From assembly GCF_900103975.1 (NCBI RefSeq), contig NZ_FNIR01000015.1, positions 62,001 through 126,000 of the forward strand: 64,000 nt of DNA, written 5' to 3'. Numbering within the stretch: position 1 is the stretch's first letter; each line of letters starts with the position of its first letter. A model generated the notes under the pieces. The model was not told where the DNA came from. It saw only the letters and a list, made by a program, of their open reading frames with translations, and did not search any database. The position numbers were made by a program, and so were the translations under genes. Origin of the DNA: Klenkia soli (GTDB taxonomy: Bacteria; Actinomycetota; Actinomycetes; Mycobacteriales; Geodermatophilaceae). Positions 23,571 through 31,857 of this stretch are shown one piece after another.

Positions 23571-25075
23571 CCCCGCCCGAGCACCCGCCGACCGGCCCGC
23601 GCGCCGCGGCCGCCCGCCCCGCCCCGCTGCCCCCGCCGCCGGCCTCGGCCGCCTACGCCGAGCGCCCCCTGGCCGTGCCCGCCGCTGCACCCGCGCACGC
23701 CGCACCCGGTGCGCCCGCACCCGCCGCCGACGCCGGGTGGGCCGGCACCGCGGCCGCCGGGCAGGACCTCGCCGGTCGCGGGGCCACCTCCGCCCGGGCG
23801 ACCGTGGGTGGGCTGGCCACCGCTGCCCCCGACGCCGCCGTCCGCGCGGCAGCCGCCGCGCAGGCCCGGGCCAGGGCCGCCGCCGAGCGCGAGGACGGCG
23901 CTCCGCTCGCCGCCGCCGGTGCTGCCCGTCGCCGCCCCACCCCCGGTGACCCCCGGCCGCGGCGCCGGACGCGACCGGGCGGCCTGCGTCCGGGGCAGGT
24001 GGTCGCGGTCGAGGTGGCGCTCGTCGCCGGGCTCGTCGCCCACCGCCAGCCGTGGCCGGTGCTGCTGCCCGTGGCGGTGGCCGTGGTCCTCGTGCTGGGT
24101 CTCGCCCTGGCGCGGTGGTCCGGGAGGTGGGCCTACCAGTGGGCCGGGCTCCGGCTCCGGCACGGCGTCGCGCGCCGCCGCCGGGAGCTGCCGGCCGACG
24201 CGACGCTCCCCGGGACCGCCGACGCGCTGCTCGACGCCGTCGTGCACGGCGGGTGGCTGGACCAGCTCGACCTGGACGGCGTGCCCGCCGCGCTGTGGGT
24301 GCACGAGGGCGGGCTGTCGGTCGCCGTCGAGGTCACCGCCACGGCCGACCGGCCCTACCTCACCCGGTCGACCGCGCTGCCCCCCATCACGTCGCTGCTG
24401 CCGGCGGCCGACGAGGGCGGCACCCGGTTCACCCTGCAGGTCCTGGAGCAGACCCACCCCGCCGGGCTCGGCGAGGGGCCGGCGGCGCTGTCCTACCGCG
24501 AGCTGACCGGTGGTGCCGTCCCGGCCGCGACCCGGTGCTGGGTGGCCCTGCAGGTGCTCCGAGGTTCCGACGACGAGACCGCGGACCTCCGCACCGACCT
24601 GACCAACGCCGCGCGTCGGGTGGTCCGCCGGTTGCGCAAGGCCGGCGTGCGGGCGGTCCCGCTGGCCCCCGAGGACGCCGTGACCGGGCTGCTCGGGCTG
24701 CTCGGCGACGCGCCGGCGCCCCCCGGCGCGGCGACGCGCGAGCGGTGGGCGAGCTGGTCGGCCGGGACCCACCGGTGCGTGACCGCCGCCCTGGACCTCC
24801 CCGCCGACCACGCGGACGACCTCCCCGCCGCGCTGGCCGAGCTGCGCGGGCGCGCCCGGGCGTCCGGGGTGACCACCATGCTGGCCGTGGCCGCCCGCCG
24901 GGGCGACGACGGCGTCGTCGACGTCCAGGTCACGCTGCGCGCGGCGCTGCCCGGCGGCACCGACCTGCCGGCCGGGCTCACCGGACCGGTCGGTCGCGGC
25001 GTGCTGCGCCGGCTGGACGGTCAGCAGCGGTCCGGGGTGGCCGCCACCCTGCCGCTGGGCGGGTTCCTGCGGTGA
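23567..25075 (+). CDS. eccE: ESX membrane protein EccE
   Basis: A 502-residue protein from GTG 23567, which overlaps the previous stop (GTGA). A Pro/Ala-rich cytosolic leader of about 135 residues ends in basic residues, then two adjacent membrane helices (about 146-185) and a cytosolic domain with the EccE pattern: a strand-rich section followed by a Leu/Arg-rich C-terminal lobe (RLRKAGVRAVPLAPEDAV). EccE sits at the periphery of the ESX complex. The leader is longer than in mycobacterial EccE. The gene's stop overlaps the next start, so the operon continues. Confidence 0.88.
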   Translation: MTPPEHPPTGPRAAAARPAPLPPPPASAAYAERPLAVPAAAPAHAAPGAPAPAADAGWAGTAAAGQDLAGRGATSARATVGGLATAAPDAAVRAAAAAQARARAAAEREDGAPLAAAGAARRRPTPGDPRPRRRTRPGGLRPGQVVAVEVALVAGLVAHRQPWPVLLPVAVAVVLVLGLALARWSGRWAYQWAGLRLRHGVARRRRELPADATLPGTADALLDAVVHGGWLDQLDLDGVPAALWVHEGGLSVAVEVTATADRPYLTRSTALPPITSLLPAADEGGTRFTLQVLEQTHPAGLGEGPAALSYRELTGGAVPAATRCWVALQVLRGSDDETADLRTDLTNAARRVVRRLRKAGVRAVPLAPEDAVTGLLGLLGDAPAPPGAATRERWASWSAGTHRCVTAALDLPADHADDLPAALAELRGRARASGVTTMLAVAARRGDDGVVDVQVTLRAALPGGTDLPAGLTGPVGRGVLRRLDGQQRSGVAATLPLGGFLR

Positions 25076-25779
25076 GCGGCGAGCCCGGCGCCGTGCCGGT
25101 CCCGGCCCTGGAGGTGCTGCGCACCGGGGCGACCGCGGCCGCCGCCGTGCAGACCCTGGTCGGCGGCGGCGGTCTGGTCGTCGGGGTCGACGGCGCCGGC
25201 GCCCCGGTGGTGGTCACCCTCTTCCGGCCCGAGCCGACCGCGGCGGTCTGCCTCGGTGGGCTCGGCCTGGTGCAACGGCTGGTGCTGCGGGCGATGGCCC
25301 TGGGGGCCGCCGTCACGGTCGAGTCCGACCGGCCCTCGGCCTGGACGGCGCTGGTCGGGTTGGCCGGGGGCGACGGGCAGGTCGCCGTCGTCCCGCACGA
25401 CCGGGGTCGGCTGGCACCCGCCGGCGACGAGCCACCCGGCACCCCGGGCCGACCGCGGTTGCTGGTGCTCGACGGCGACGCCGCGGCGACCGGCGACACC
25501 CGCCGGGCCGGGCGCTGGTCGGCGGTGCTGACCTGCGTGGACGGCACGCAGGAGTGGGGCCGCGCGGCGCTGGCCTCGGCCGACGTCGTCGTCTCGCGGC
25601 CGCTGTCCCGGACCGAGGCGCGGCAGCTCGGCCGCGTGCTGAACCTGGACGAGTCGGCGCTGCGGTCGACCGGCGACGACACCCTGCTGCTGGCGTCGCG
25701 GGCCGGGGTGGTGCAGGTCCGGCACACCGCGACCGGTGTCGAGCAGTGGCTGGTCGGGGCCTCGACCGGCCGCGGCTGA
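25072..25779 (+). CDS. Hypothetical protein, last gene of eccC-eccE operon
   Basis: A 235-residue soluble protein from GTG 25072, overlapping the eccE stop (GTGA). It has an alternating strand/helix pattern: GGGGLVVGVDGAGAPVVVTLF, then AAVTVESDRPSAW, RLLVLDGDAAAT and VLTCVDGTQEWG, as in a Rossmann-like or defective P-loop fold, but no Walker motif. The final third (RPLSRTEARQLGRVLNLDES) is helical. I do not recognise it. Translational coupling to eccE makes a role in the ESX complex likely. Confidence 0.7.
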   Translation: MSGEPGAVPVPALEVLRTGATAAAAVQTLVGGGGLVVGVDGAGAPVVVTLFRPEPTAAVCLGGLGLVQRLVLRAMALGAAVTVESDRPSAWTALVGLAGGDGQVAVVPHDRGRLAPAGDEPPGTPGRPRLLVLDGDAAATGDTRRAGRWSAVLTCVDGTQEWGRAALASADVVVSRPLSRTEARQLGRVLNLDESALRSTGDDTLLLASRAGVVQVRHTATGVEQWLVGASTGRG

Positions 25780-25785
25780 GCCCGC

Positions 25786-26169
25786 TCACACCTGCACGGG
25801 GGTCTGCTCCTCACGCACGCCGCGCACCTCGTCGGCGGGGACCCAGCGGTGGAGCACCCCGCGGTCGACGACGGTGAACCCCAGCTCGCGGGCCCGGCGG
25901 TCGTCGTCGCCGAGGGCCTGCAGCAGCAGCTCGCCGGCGCGCTCGCCGACCACCGCGCAGTCCACGCCCCGCCAGCTGCCGACCCGGCGCAGGTGCACCA
26001 GCACCTCGCAGCCGGCCAGGGGCAGCTCCCGCACCCACTCGTCGTCGGCCGGCCCCGGGACGAAGCCCGGGCGCTCGTGCGCCGAGAGCAGCCACACCCA
26101 CCACCCGTCGGCGCGCAGCTCGGGGGCCGCGCGGTGCTCCTCGCCGTCGACCCGCGCCCGCCAGCTCAC
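25786..26169 (-). CDS. Small protein homologous to immunity-like protein 3
   Basis: A 127-residue soluble protein from GTG 26169, overlapping the upstream SseB-like stop (GTGA). It aligns by eye with the immunity-like protein at 4147-4539: LLSAHERPGF, VRELPL, WRG followed by V.G...G...L..LG, an LGFT segment and DEV near the C-terminus occur in the same order. Here there is no adjacent toxin module, so it is an orphan immunity-type protein, or the family has a housekeeping role in the ESX machine and was copied into the toxin locus. Function not known. Confidence 0.65.
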   Translation of the reverse strand: MSWRARVDGEEHRAAPELRADGWWVWLLSAHERPGFVPGPADDEWVRELPLAGCEVLVHLRRVGSWRGVDCAVVGERAGELLLQALGDDDRRARELGFTVVDRGVLHRWVPADEVRGVREEQTPVQV

Positions 26170-27008
26170 GCCGACCCCCGGGCCGGTGCCGGCACGACCA
26201 GCCGCCACCGACCGTGCAGGGCGTCGTAGCGGGCCCGCTGGGTCTCCGCGCCGTGCCGGTCCAGCTCGACCAGCGCGGCCCCGTGCGGCAGCGCGACCTG
26301 GTCGACGCGGTACTCGCGCACCGGGGTGGTGCGGCCCGGTCCCAGGCCCATCGTCGCCCGGGGCACTCGGTACAGCGCGGCACCCAGCGCCGGCCACCGC
26401 AGCAGGTGCACCGAGCCCTCGTCGGTGACCAGCGCGAGCTCCTCGTCGGACCGGCCGAGCGCGCGCAGCAGGACCGTCGGCGCACCCACGTGCTCGAGGT
26501 CGGCGGTGCGCTGCAGGTGCCCGGAGACCCGGGTGCCGGGTTCGCGCAGCAGCGGGTCGAGGCCGGCGAGGGGGACCAGCTGCTGCACCCACACCACCTG
26601 GTCCGGGGCGGCGGCCTGCTCGGCGTCCAGGTCGGGGGCCAGCAGCCGGGAGACGGTGCCCGGTTCCAGCAGCAGCGGGTAGGGGGTGCCGAGGTCGACG
26701 GCCAGGCCCCACCGGACGTCGGGCCAGTGCAGCACCAGCTCGACGAACGAGGCGACCTGCCAGGGCCCGTCCGGCCCGGCCGCCCCCATCGCGGCCGCCA
26801 TCGCCGCGGGCGAGGTCCACACGGTCACCCAGTCGTGGCCCTCGTGGTGCACCACCGGCCACGGCGCGGAGCCGTCCGCGCTGGCCGGGACGGCGAGGTC
26901 GGCGCCGCGCAGCAGCGCCAGGCGGCCGGCGTCGTCCCCGGACTCCGCGGCGAAGGCCCACAGGTCGGCGAAGGGGACGTCGTCGGCCAGCGGCTGGTCG
27001 TCGTCCAT
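26166..27008 (-). CDS. SseB-like domain protein, ESX-associated
   Basis: A 280-residue soluble protein from ATG 27008. The N-terminal half has the SseB pattern: LALLRGADLAVPAS, then HEGHDWVTVWTSPAAM, a helix and LAVDLGTPYPLLLEPGTVSRL. The C-terminal half is a second, strand-rich domain (ALVTDEGSVHLLRWPALG ... ALVELDRHG). It is co-transcribed with the small immunity-like homologue downstream and divergent from the EccA-like gene. A TAGGGT box eight bases before the ATG suggests a leaderless mRNA. SseB-domain proteins occur in several secretion-associated loci; exact role is unknown. Confidence 0.7.
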   Translation of the reverse strand: MDDDQPLADDVPFADLWAFAAESGDDAGRLALLRGADLAVPASADGSAPWPVVHHEGHDWVTVWTSPAAMAAAMGAAGPDGPWQVASFVELVLHWPDVRWGLAVDLGTPYPLLLEPGTVSRLLAPDLDAEQAAAPDQVVWVQQLVPLAGLDPLLREPGTRVSGHLQRTADLEHVGAPTVLLRALGRSDEELALVTDEGSVHLLRWPALGAALYRVPRATMGLGPGRTTPVREYRVDQVALPHGAALVELDRHGAETQRARYDALHGRWRLVVPAPARGSA

Positions 27009-27016
27009 CGCTGCCC

Positions 27017-27036
27017 ACCCTAGGGCTCGGGTACCG
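27017..27036. promoter_or_regulatory. Divergent -10 boxes for SseB-like and EccA-like genes
   Basis: Minus strand: TAGGGT (27017-27022), eight bases before ATG 27008. Plus strand: TACCGT (about 27031-27036), about ten bases before ATG 27048. Both fit TANNNT boxes of leaderless or nearly leaderless transcripts. The whole divergent gap is only 39 bases. Confidence 0.5.
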
Positions 27037-27047
27037 TCGGCAGCCCC

Positions 27048-28760
27048 ATGAGCCCTCGCCTGCAGGTGTCCGCGCACCGCCCCGGCAGCTACCCCACGCT
27101 CGCCGAGGCGCTCCTCGACGCCGCCGACGGCGACACCGTGGTGTTGGCGGCCGGTGACCACCCCGGCGAGCTCGACCTGCGCGGCCGGTCGCTGGTCCTG
27201 GAGGCCGACCCCGCCGCCGCGCCCGCGGTGGGCGAGGGCACCGCCGAGACCGCCGCCGAGGGCGCGGTCCGGCTGGTCGGCAGCGGGTACGAGGCCACCG
27301 TGCGGGTGCGCGGCGGCCGGCTCACCCTCCGCGGGCTGGTGCTGGTGGCCGGCGAGGGGCACGTCGTCGACGCCGCCGACGCCGAGCTGGTGCTCGAGGG
27401 CTGCCGGCTGGAGGCCACCGACGGGGCGGGGGTGCGCGCCACCGACCGCACCCGCCTGACGATGACCGGGTGCGCGGTGACCGGCGGGGCCCAGGGCCTC
27501 GTGGTCGAGGACGGCGGCGGCACCGTCGTCGGCACCACGATCACCGGGTCGGCCGACGACGGCGTCGTCCTCAGGCTGGGCGCCGACCCCGAGCTGCGGG
27601 ACTGCGTGGTGTCCGGCAGCGGGGGCCGCGGGGTGTACCTCTACCAGTCCGCGCGGCCCACGCTGGTCTCCTGCGAGGTCACCGACAGCGGCAGCACGGG
27701 CATCGCGGTCGCCTCGGGCAGCACCGCGGTGCTGCAGCGCTGCGCGGTCCGCGGCACCGGCGGGGTGGGCATCGACTTCGCGGCCGGCACCGCCGGGCGG
27801 GTCGAGGGGTGCCGCACCGAGCGCACCGCCGAGCCCGGTGTGCAGGTCGACCCCGACGCCGACGTCACCGTGGTGCAGGCCACCCCGGCCGCCGCCGCGG
27901 GCGTCGGTGCTGCGGGGTCCGGGGGCGGCGACCCGGCGCGGGTCGAGGAGCTGCTGGCCGAGCTCGACGCGATGGTCGGGCTGGACGGGGTGAAGGCCGA
28001 GGTCCGCTCCACGATCGACGAGATCCAGGTCAACGAGTGGCGGCGCAGCGCCGGCCTCGCGGTTGGCGGCGCCAGCCACCACCTGGTGTTCGCCGGCGCG
28101 CCCGGCACCGGCAAGACGACCGTCGGACGCATCTACGGCCAGCTGCTGGCCGCCCTGGGGGCGCTGCCCGGCGGTCCGCTCAAGGAGGTCTCGCGGCGCG
28201 ACCTGGTCGGGCAGTACATCGGGCACACCGCCGAGAAGACCGCCGCGGTGTTCGACGAGGCCGCCGGCGGCGTGGTGTTCCTGGACGAGGCGTACACGCT
28301 CACCCGGCAGGCCGGTGGGGGCGGCAACGACTTCGGCCAGGAGGCCGTCGACATGATCGTGAAGCTGATGGAGGACCGCCGCGACACCCTCGCGGTGATC
28401 GCCGCGGGCTACACCGCCGAGATGGTGCAGTTCCTCGAGGCCAACCCGGGCCTGGCCTCGCGGTTCGTCAAGACCGTCGAGTTCGCCAACTACGGCCCCG
28501 AGGAGCTGACGCTGATCATCACCCGCATGATCAGCGGCGGTGACTACCTGCTCGACGACGACGCGGGCCCGCTGCTGCAGGAGCACTTCGCCGGCATCCA
28601 GCGCGGCGCCGACTTCGGCAACGCCCGCGAGGCCCGCAAGCTGTTCGAGAAGCTGCGCAAGGTGCAGTCGCAGCGGCTGCGCCAGCTGGGCGAGCGGCCG
28701 ACGGTGGCCCAGCTCCAGACCATCACCGCCGACGACGTCCGGGTGGCCGTCAGCTCGTAG
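27048..28760 (+). CDS. eccA: EccA-like AAA+ ATPase fused to a right-handed beta-helix domain
   Basis: A 570-residue protein. Residues 1-280 are a repetitive strand array (Pro-Thr-Leu and Val-Glu-Gly-Cys-type rungs such as LVLEGCRLEATDGAGV, LTMTGCAVTGGAQGL, LRDCVVSGSGGRGV), the pattern of parallel beta-helix repeats. After a Gly/Ala linker, residues 300-570 are a CbxX/CfqX-type AAA+ module: Walker A GAPGTGKTT, Walker B VVFLDEAYTL, then ASRFVKTVEF and a C-terminal helical lid. Mycobacterial EccA has TPR repeats at the N-terminus instead, so the recognition domain here differs. EccA-type ATPases are cytosolic and act on ESX substrates before export. It ends in an 11-base tail overlap with the convergent ParA-like gene. 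Confidence 0.9.
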   Translation: MSPRLQVSAHRPGSYPTLAEALLDAADGDTVVLAAGDHPGELDLRGRSLVLEADPAAAPAVGEGTAETAAEGAVRLVGSGYEATVRVRGGRLTLRGLVLVAGEGHVVDAADAELVLEGCRLEATDGAGVRATDRTRLTMTGCAVTGGAQGLVVEDGGGTVVGTTITGSADDGVVLRLGADPELRDCVVSGSGGRGVYLYQSARPTLVSCEVTDSGSTGIAVASGSTAVLQRCAVRGTGGVGIDFAAGTAGRVEGCRTERTAEPGVQVDPDADVTVVQATPAAAAGVGAAGSGGGDPARVEELLAELDAMVGLDGVKAEVRSTIDEIQVNEWRRSAGLAVGGASHHLVFAGAPGTGKTTVGRIYGQLLAALGALPGGPLKEVSRRDLVGQYIGHTAEKTAAVFDEAAGGVVFLDEAYTLTRQAGGGGNDFGQEAVDMIVKLMEDRRDTLAVIAAGYTAEMVQFLEANPGLASRFVKTVEFANYGPEELTLIITRMISGGDYLLDDDAGPLLQEHFAGIQRGADFGNAREARKLFEKLRKVQSQRLRQLGERPTVAQLQTITADDVRVAVSS

Positions 28761-29694
28761 CCAGCGAGGCCCCGAACGCCGAGGCGGCCAGGCGGACGGC
28801 GGCGGCCCGCGTGCGGTGGTCCAGCAGCTCCAGGCGCAGCTGGCTGCCGGCGGCCAGGTGCCGGTCGGCGGGCACCGTCAGGAAGTCGCCGGCCAGCCCG
28901 GCGAACCGACCGCGGGCCTGGCCGACGTCGACGGCCGCACCGTCGGCCGGGACGTTGGTGACGGCGACGATGCTGCGGTCGGCCAGGGCCTCGAACCCGC
29001 TCGTGCGCAGCCAGCGCAGCACGTTGTGCGCAGCCAGCATGCCGTCGACGCTGGGCGAGGTGGCCAGCACCAGGCTGTGGCAGCCGCTCACCACCCGGCG
29101 CATGAGCGGGGTGGCCAGACCGGCGCCGCAGTCGGTGACCATGACCGCGAAGTGCCGGAAGACGGCGTTCATGGCCTGGACGTAGACCTCCTCGGTGAGC
29201 GCCGCGCTCTGCTCGGGGTCGCGGCCGCTGGGCAGCACCCAGGCGCCGTCGGCCGAGCGGGCCAGCGCGCCGGCCAGGACCTCGAAGCGACCGGGGTCGC
29301 CGGCGCCGGCCAGCTCGTGCGCCGAGGCCTGCAGGGGGACGCCGGTGCGCAGCGCGAGCGACCCGAAGGTGGTGTCGGTGTCGAACAGCAGGACCGGGTC
29401 CGGCCGGGAGCGGGCGACCGTGCTGGCCAGCAGGACCGAGAGGGTGGTCTTGCCGACCCCGCCCTTGAGCGCGATGACGCCGATGCGCCGCGGCGAGGGC
29501 ACCGGCGAGCCCAGGAACGCCGTCCAGCTCGCGAGGTCGGCGGCCGACGGGACCGGCTCGCCCTCGGCCAGCCCGCGGCCGAACAGCCGCCGCCGGGGGG
29601 CGGGACGGACGGCGTCGAGCCCGGCGACGGCGGGGTCGAGGTGGGGGGCTCCGTGCTGGCCGGAGTAGGGCATCGGGGGGTACGGCGAGCTCAC
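28750..29694 (-). CDS. ParA/MinD-like P-loop ATPase, ESX-associated (EspI-like)
   Basis: A 314-residue protein from GTG 29694. A Pro-rich leader of about 70 residues precedes a deviant Walker A ALKGGVGKTTLS, then LLFDTDTTFGSLALRTG, VMVTDCGAG (Walker B region) and a C-terminal helical segment. The fold is that of ParA/MinD-type ATPases; proteins of this shape with Pro-rich N-termini (such as EspI) occur in ESX loci and in mycobacteria influence ESX activity in response to ATP. GTG at 29694 is favoured because a TATCTT -10 box (29728-29733) puts the transcript start near 29720, downstream of the alternative GTG 29727. It is the last gene of the ESX block. Confidence 0.8.
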   Translation of the reverse strand: MSSPYPPMPYSGQHGAPHLDPAVAGLDAVRPAPRRRLFGRGLAEGEPVPSAADLASWTAFLGSPVPSPRRIGVIALKGGVGKTTLSVLLASTVARSRPDPVLLFDTDTTFGSLALRTGVPLQASAHELAGAGDPGRFEVLAGALARSADGAWVLPSGRDPEQSAALTEEVYVQAMNAVFRHFAVMVTDCGAGLATPLMRRVVSGCHSLVLATSPSVDGMLAAHNVLRWLRTSGFEALADRSIVAVTNVPADGAAVDVGQARGRFAGLAGDFLTVPADRHLAAGSQLRLELLDHRTRAAAVRLAASAFGASLATS

Positions 29695-29720
29695 GGTGCC
29701 AGCGACTCCTCGGACCTCAT
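29691..29720 (-). CDS. Leaderless nine-codon leader ORF (MRSEESLAP)
   Basis: TATCTT (29728-29733) lies seven bases before ATG 29720, the spacing of leaderless genes. The ORF encodes MRSEESLAP and its TGA overlaps the ParA-like GTG start as GTGA; GAGGAG within it also lies about 11 bases before that GTG. It could couple or tune translation of the ATPase. Translation of the peptide is inferred only. Confidence 0.4.
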   Translation of the reverse strand: MRSEESLAP

Positions 29721-29749
29721 GCCGCACAAGATACGACGCCGCCGCGTCC

Positions 29750-31351
29750 TCAGCCGCCGGTCATCAGTTCTGCGGCGCGTTCCCCGATCGCCACGGCGGT
29801 GGCCGCCGGGCCGCGGGTGGGCACCGTGGGCAGCACCGAGGTGTCGGCCACCCGCAGGCCCTCGACCCCGCGCACCCGCAGCCGCTGGTCGACCACGGCG
29901 CCCGGGTCGTCGTCGGGTCCCATGCGCGCGCTGCCGGCGAGGTGGATCGCGGTGGCCAGGTGGGCCAGGTTCCAGCGGTCGAGGGCCGCGTCGTCGGCCA
30001 GGACGTCGTCGGGCAGGTCGGTGCGCCCCTGCACCAGCGACGCCATCCCACCGGCCCGCAGCAGGTCGGTGGCCAGCCGGACCGCCTGCCGCATGCGCGC
30101 GCGGTCGGACGCCGTCGACAGGTAGCGGTACTCGATCCTCGGTTGCACCGCGGGATCGGCGCTGGTCAGGCTCAGCAGCCCGCGGCTGTCCCCGGCCTGC
30201 AGGGCGACGCCGAGGTAGAGGTCGTCGCGGGTGCGGGCCTGCTGCCACACCTTCTGCAGGGACGTGCCGCGCAGGGCGCGCAGCGTCGCCGCCGGGCGGC
30301 GCAGCACCTCGGCCAGGCCGGAGAGCGCGTGCCCGTCGGAGCGGGACAGCATCACCTTCGAGAACGGCTTGAGCCACGGCATGACCTCGAGGTGGTCGGC
30401 CGTGTTCAGCGCCGTGGTCAGCGGCAGCATGCCGCGCGGCATCGGCGTCCGGCGGGTGGGCGCCCAGGTGACGTAGAGGTCGGGGTGGTCGGTGAAGTCC
30501 GCGCCCACGCCCGGCAGGTCGACCCGCACCTGCACGCCGACCGCCCGCAGCCGGTCCGCCGGCCCGATGCCCGAGAGCATCAGCAGGTGCGGGGTCCCCA
30601 CCGCCCCGCAGCTCAGCACGACCTCCGCGGCCCGGTGCTCGGTGCCGTCGGCGCAGCGCACGCCCACCGCTCGCCCGTGCTCGACCAGCACCCGGACGAC
30701 GGGGCTGCCGCCGCGGACGGCGAGCGCGGGGTGGTCGCGGCGGGGCGAGAGGTAGGCCATGGCGGTGTTCACCCGGAGGCCGTCCCGCACGTTCAGCGGC
30801 ACCGGGCCCACCCCGGGCGAGGCGTCGGCGTTCTTGTCCGGCTCGGCGGGGAAGCCCAGCTCGAGGCAGGCGGCGGTGAACGCGTCGGTGATCGGGTGCG
30901 GGTCGGTGGTGCGGCTGACCGGCATCGGGCCCGTGGTGCCGTGCAGCGGGTCGGCCTCGCACCTGTCGAACGCCGGCCGGAGGGCGTCGGCGGACCACAG
31001 GTCGTTGCCGCGGGCGGCCCAGCCGTCGGCGTCCTCGCGGGTGGCCCGGACGAAGTAGGTGCCGTTGAGCGCGCTGGAGCCACCCACGACCCGCCCGCGC
31101 GGCACCGGCCAGCGCACGCCCTCGGTCAGCTCGCCGACGAGGTCCCAGTTCGCCGGGTGCCCGGGCACCGCGGCGCCCATGGTCGCGGCGTCCCGGATCG
31201 TGGCCGGGAAGTCCTCGGGACGACGGTGGTCGGCGCCGGCCTCGAGCAGCAGCACCGTGCGGCCGGCGTCCACCAGGCGCGCGGCCAGCGCGCTACCCGC
31301 CGACCCGGCCCCGACCACGAGGACGTCCGCGTCGACACCGGCGCCGGTCAC
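29750..31351 (-). CDS. GMC family FAD-dependent oxidoreductase (MftG / choline dehydrogenase-like)
   Basis: A 533-residue enzyme from GTG 31351, overlapping the upstream stop (GTGA). It has the FAD-binding VVGAGSAGSALAARL, the glucose-methanol-choline signatures (GRVVGGSSALNG; VVLSCGAVGTPHLLMLSGIGP) and the C-terminal substrate domain with HLAGSARMG and a final FAD-binding PTVPTRGPAATAVAIGERAA. It oxidises an alcohol substrate; the form is closest in style to the short MftG/choline dehydrogenase type, but no other mycofactocin genes are visible, so the electron acceptor is not known. Last gene of an operon with a barrel protein and an AMP-ligase. Confidence 0.85.
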   Translation of the reverse strand: MTGAGVDADVLVVGAGSAGSALAARLVDAGRTVLLLEAGADHRRPEDFPATIRDAATMGAAVPGHPANWDLVGELTEGVRWPVPRGRVVGGSSALNGTYFVRATREDADGWAARGNDLWSADALRPAFDRCEADPLHGTTGPMPVSRTTDPHPITDAFTAACLELGFPAEPDKNADASPGVGPVPLNVRDGLRVNTAMAYLSPRRDHPALAVRGGSPVVRVLVEHGRAVGVRCADGTEHRAAEVVLSCGAVGTPHLLMLSGIGPADRLRAVGVQVRVDLPGVGADFTDHPDLYVTWAPTRRTPMPRGMLPLTTALNTADHLEVMPWLKPFSKVMLSRSDGHALSGLAEVLRRPAATLRALRGTSLQKVWQQARTRDDLYLGVALQAGDSRGLLSLTSADPAVQPRIEYRYLSTASDRARMRQAVRLATDLLRAGGMASLVQGRTDLPDDVLADDAALDRWNLAHLATAIHLAGSARMGPDDDPGAVVDQRLRVRGVEGLRVADTSVLPTVPTRGPAATAVAIGERAAELMTGG

Positions 31352-31857
31352 CGCACCCCCTCCGGGGACACGAGGACGGCACCCTCGGCGACGTGTCCGG
31401 CGTCGTCGGGGTGGATCTGCAGACCCAGCACGGTGCCCTCGACGGTCTCCCGCCGGTGCAGGTCGACCCCCCGGACGCGCACCGCGGCACCGGACCCGAC
31501 CACGGCCAGCACGTCCCCGGCGTCGACCACCCCCCGGCGCAGCAGGCCGGCCAGCACCGGACCCCGACCGGCGACCGTGCCGGCGAACTGCACCTCGTAG
31601 CGCACCGGCCCCGGCAGCACCCCGGTCGGCGCGGCGACGTCGGGCAATGGGTCGTCCACCCCCACCAGGACGGTGCCGGCCGGTACGGGGGCGTCCAGCA
31701 GCATCCGCGCCCCGTCGTCCTGGACCGCGCGGACCTGCACGCGGGCGCCGGTGTGGGCCACCACCAGCACGTCCCCGACCTCCGCCCGGCCCTCGCCGAC
31801 CACCCACGGACCCCGGCCGGTCATGGCCAGGGACTCCCGCACGTCGAACCGGGTCAC
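31348..31857 (-). CDS. Hypothetical protein with EF-Tu domain-2-like barrel repeats
   Basis: A 169-residue protein from GTG 31857, overlapping both neighbours (GTGA at each end). Two strand-rich halves repeat a theme of V.AG..L.VV....VRV: GDVLVVAHTGARVQVRAV and AGDVLAVVGSGAAVRVRGV; the second half with HRRETVEGTVLGLQI resembles the beta-barrel domain 2 of translation GTPases. No GTPase domain or catalytic motif is present. Tight coupling between an AMP-forming ligase and a GMC oxidoreductase implies a shared pathway, but the role of a barrel protein there is unclear. Confidence 0.65.
   Translation of the reverse strand: MTRFDVRESLAMTGRGPWVVGEGRAEVGDVLVVAHTGARVQVRAVQDDGARMLLDAPVPAGTVLVGVDDPLPDVAAPTGVLPGPVRYEVQFAGTVAGRGPVLAGLLRRGVVDAGDVLAVVGSGAAVRVRGVDLHRRETVEGTVLGLQIHPDDAGHVAEGAVLVSPEGVR

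Noticed and set aside
29750-31351. Mycofactocin gene cluster
   Set aside because: The GMC enzyme resembles MftG, but no mftA-F genes are in the window, so membership cannot be claimed.
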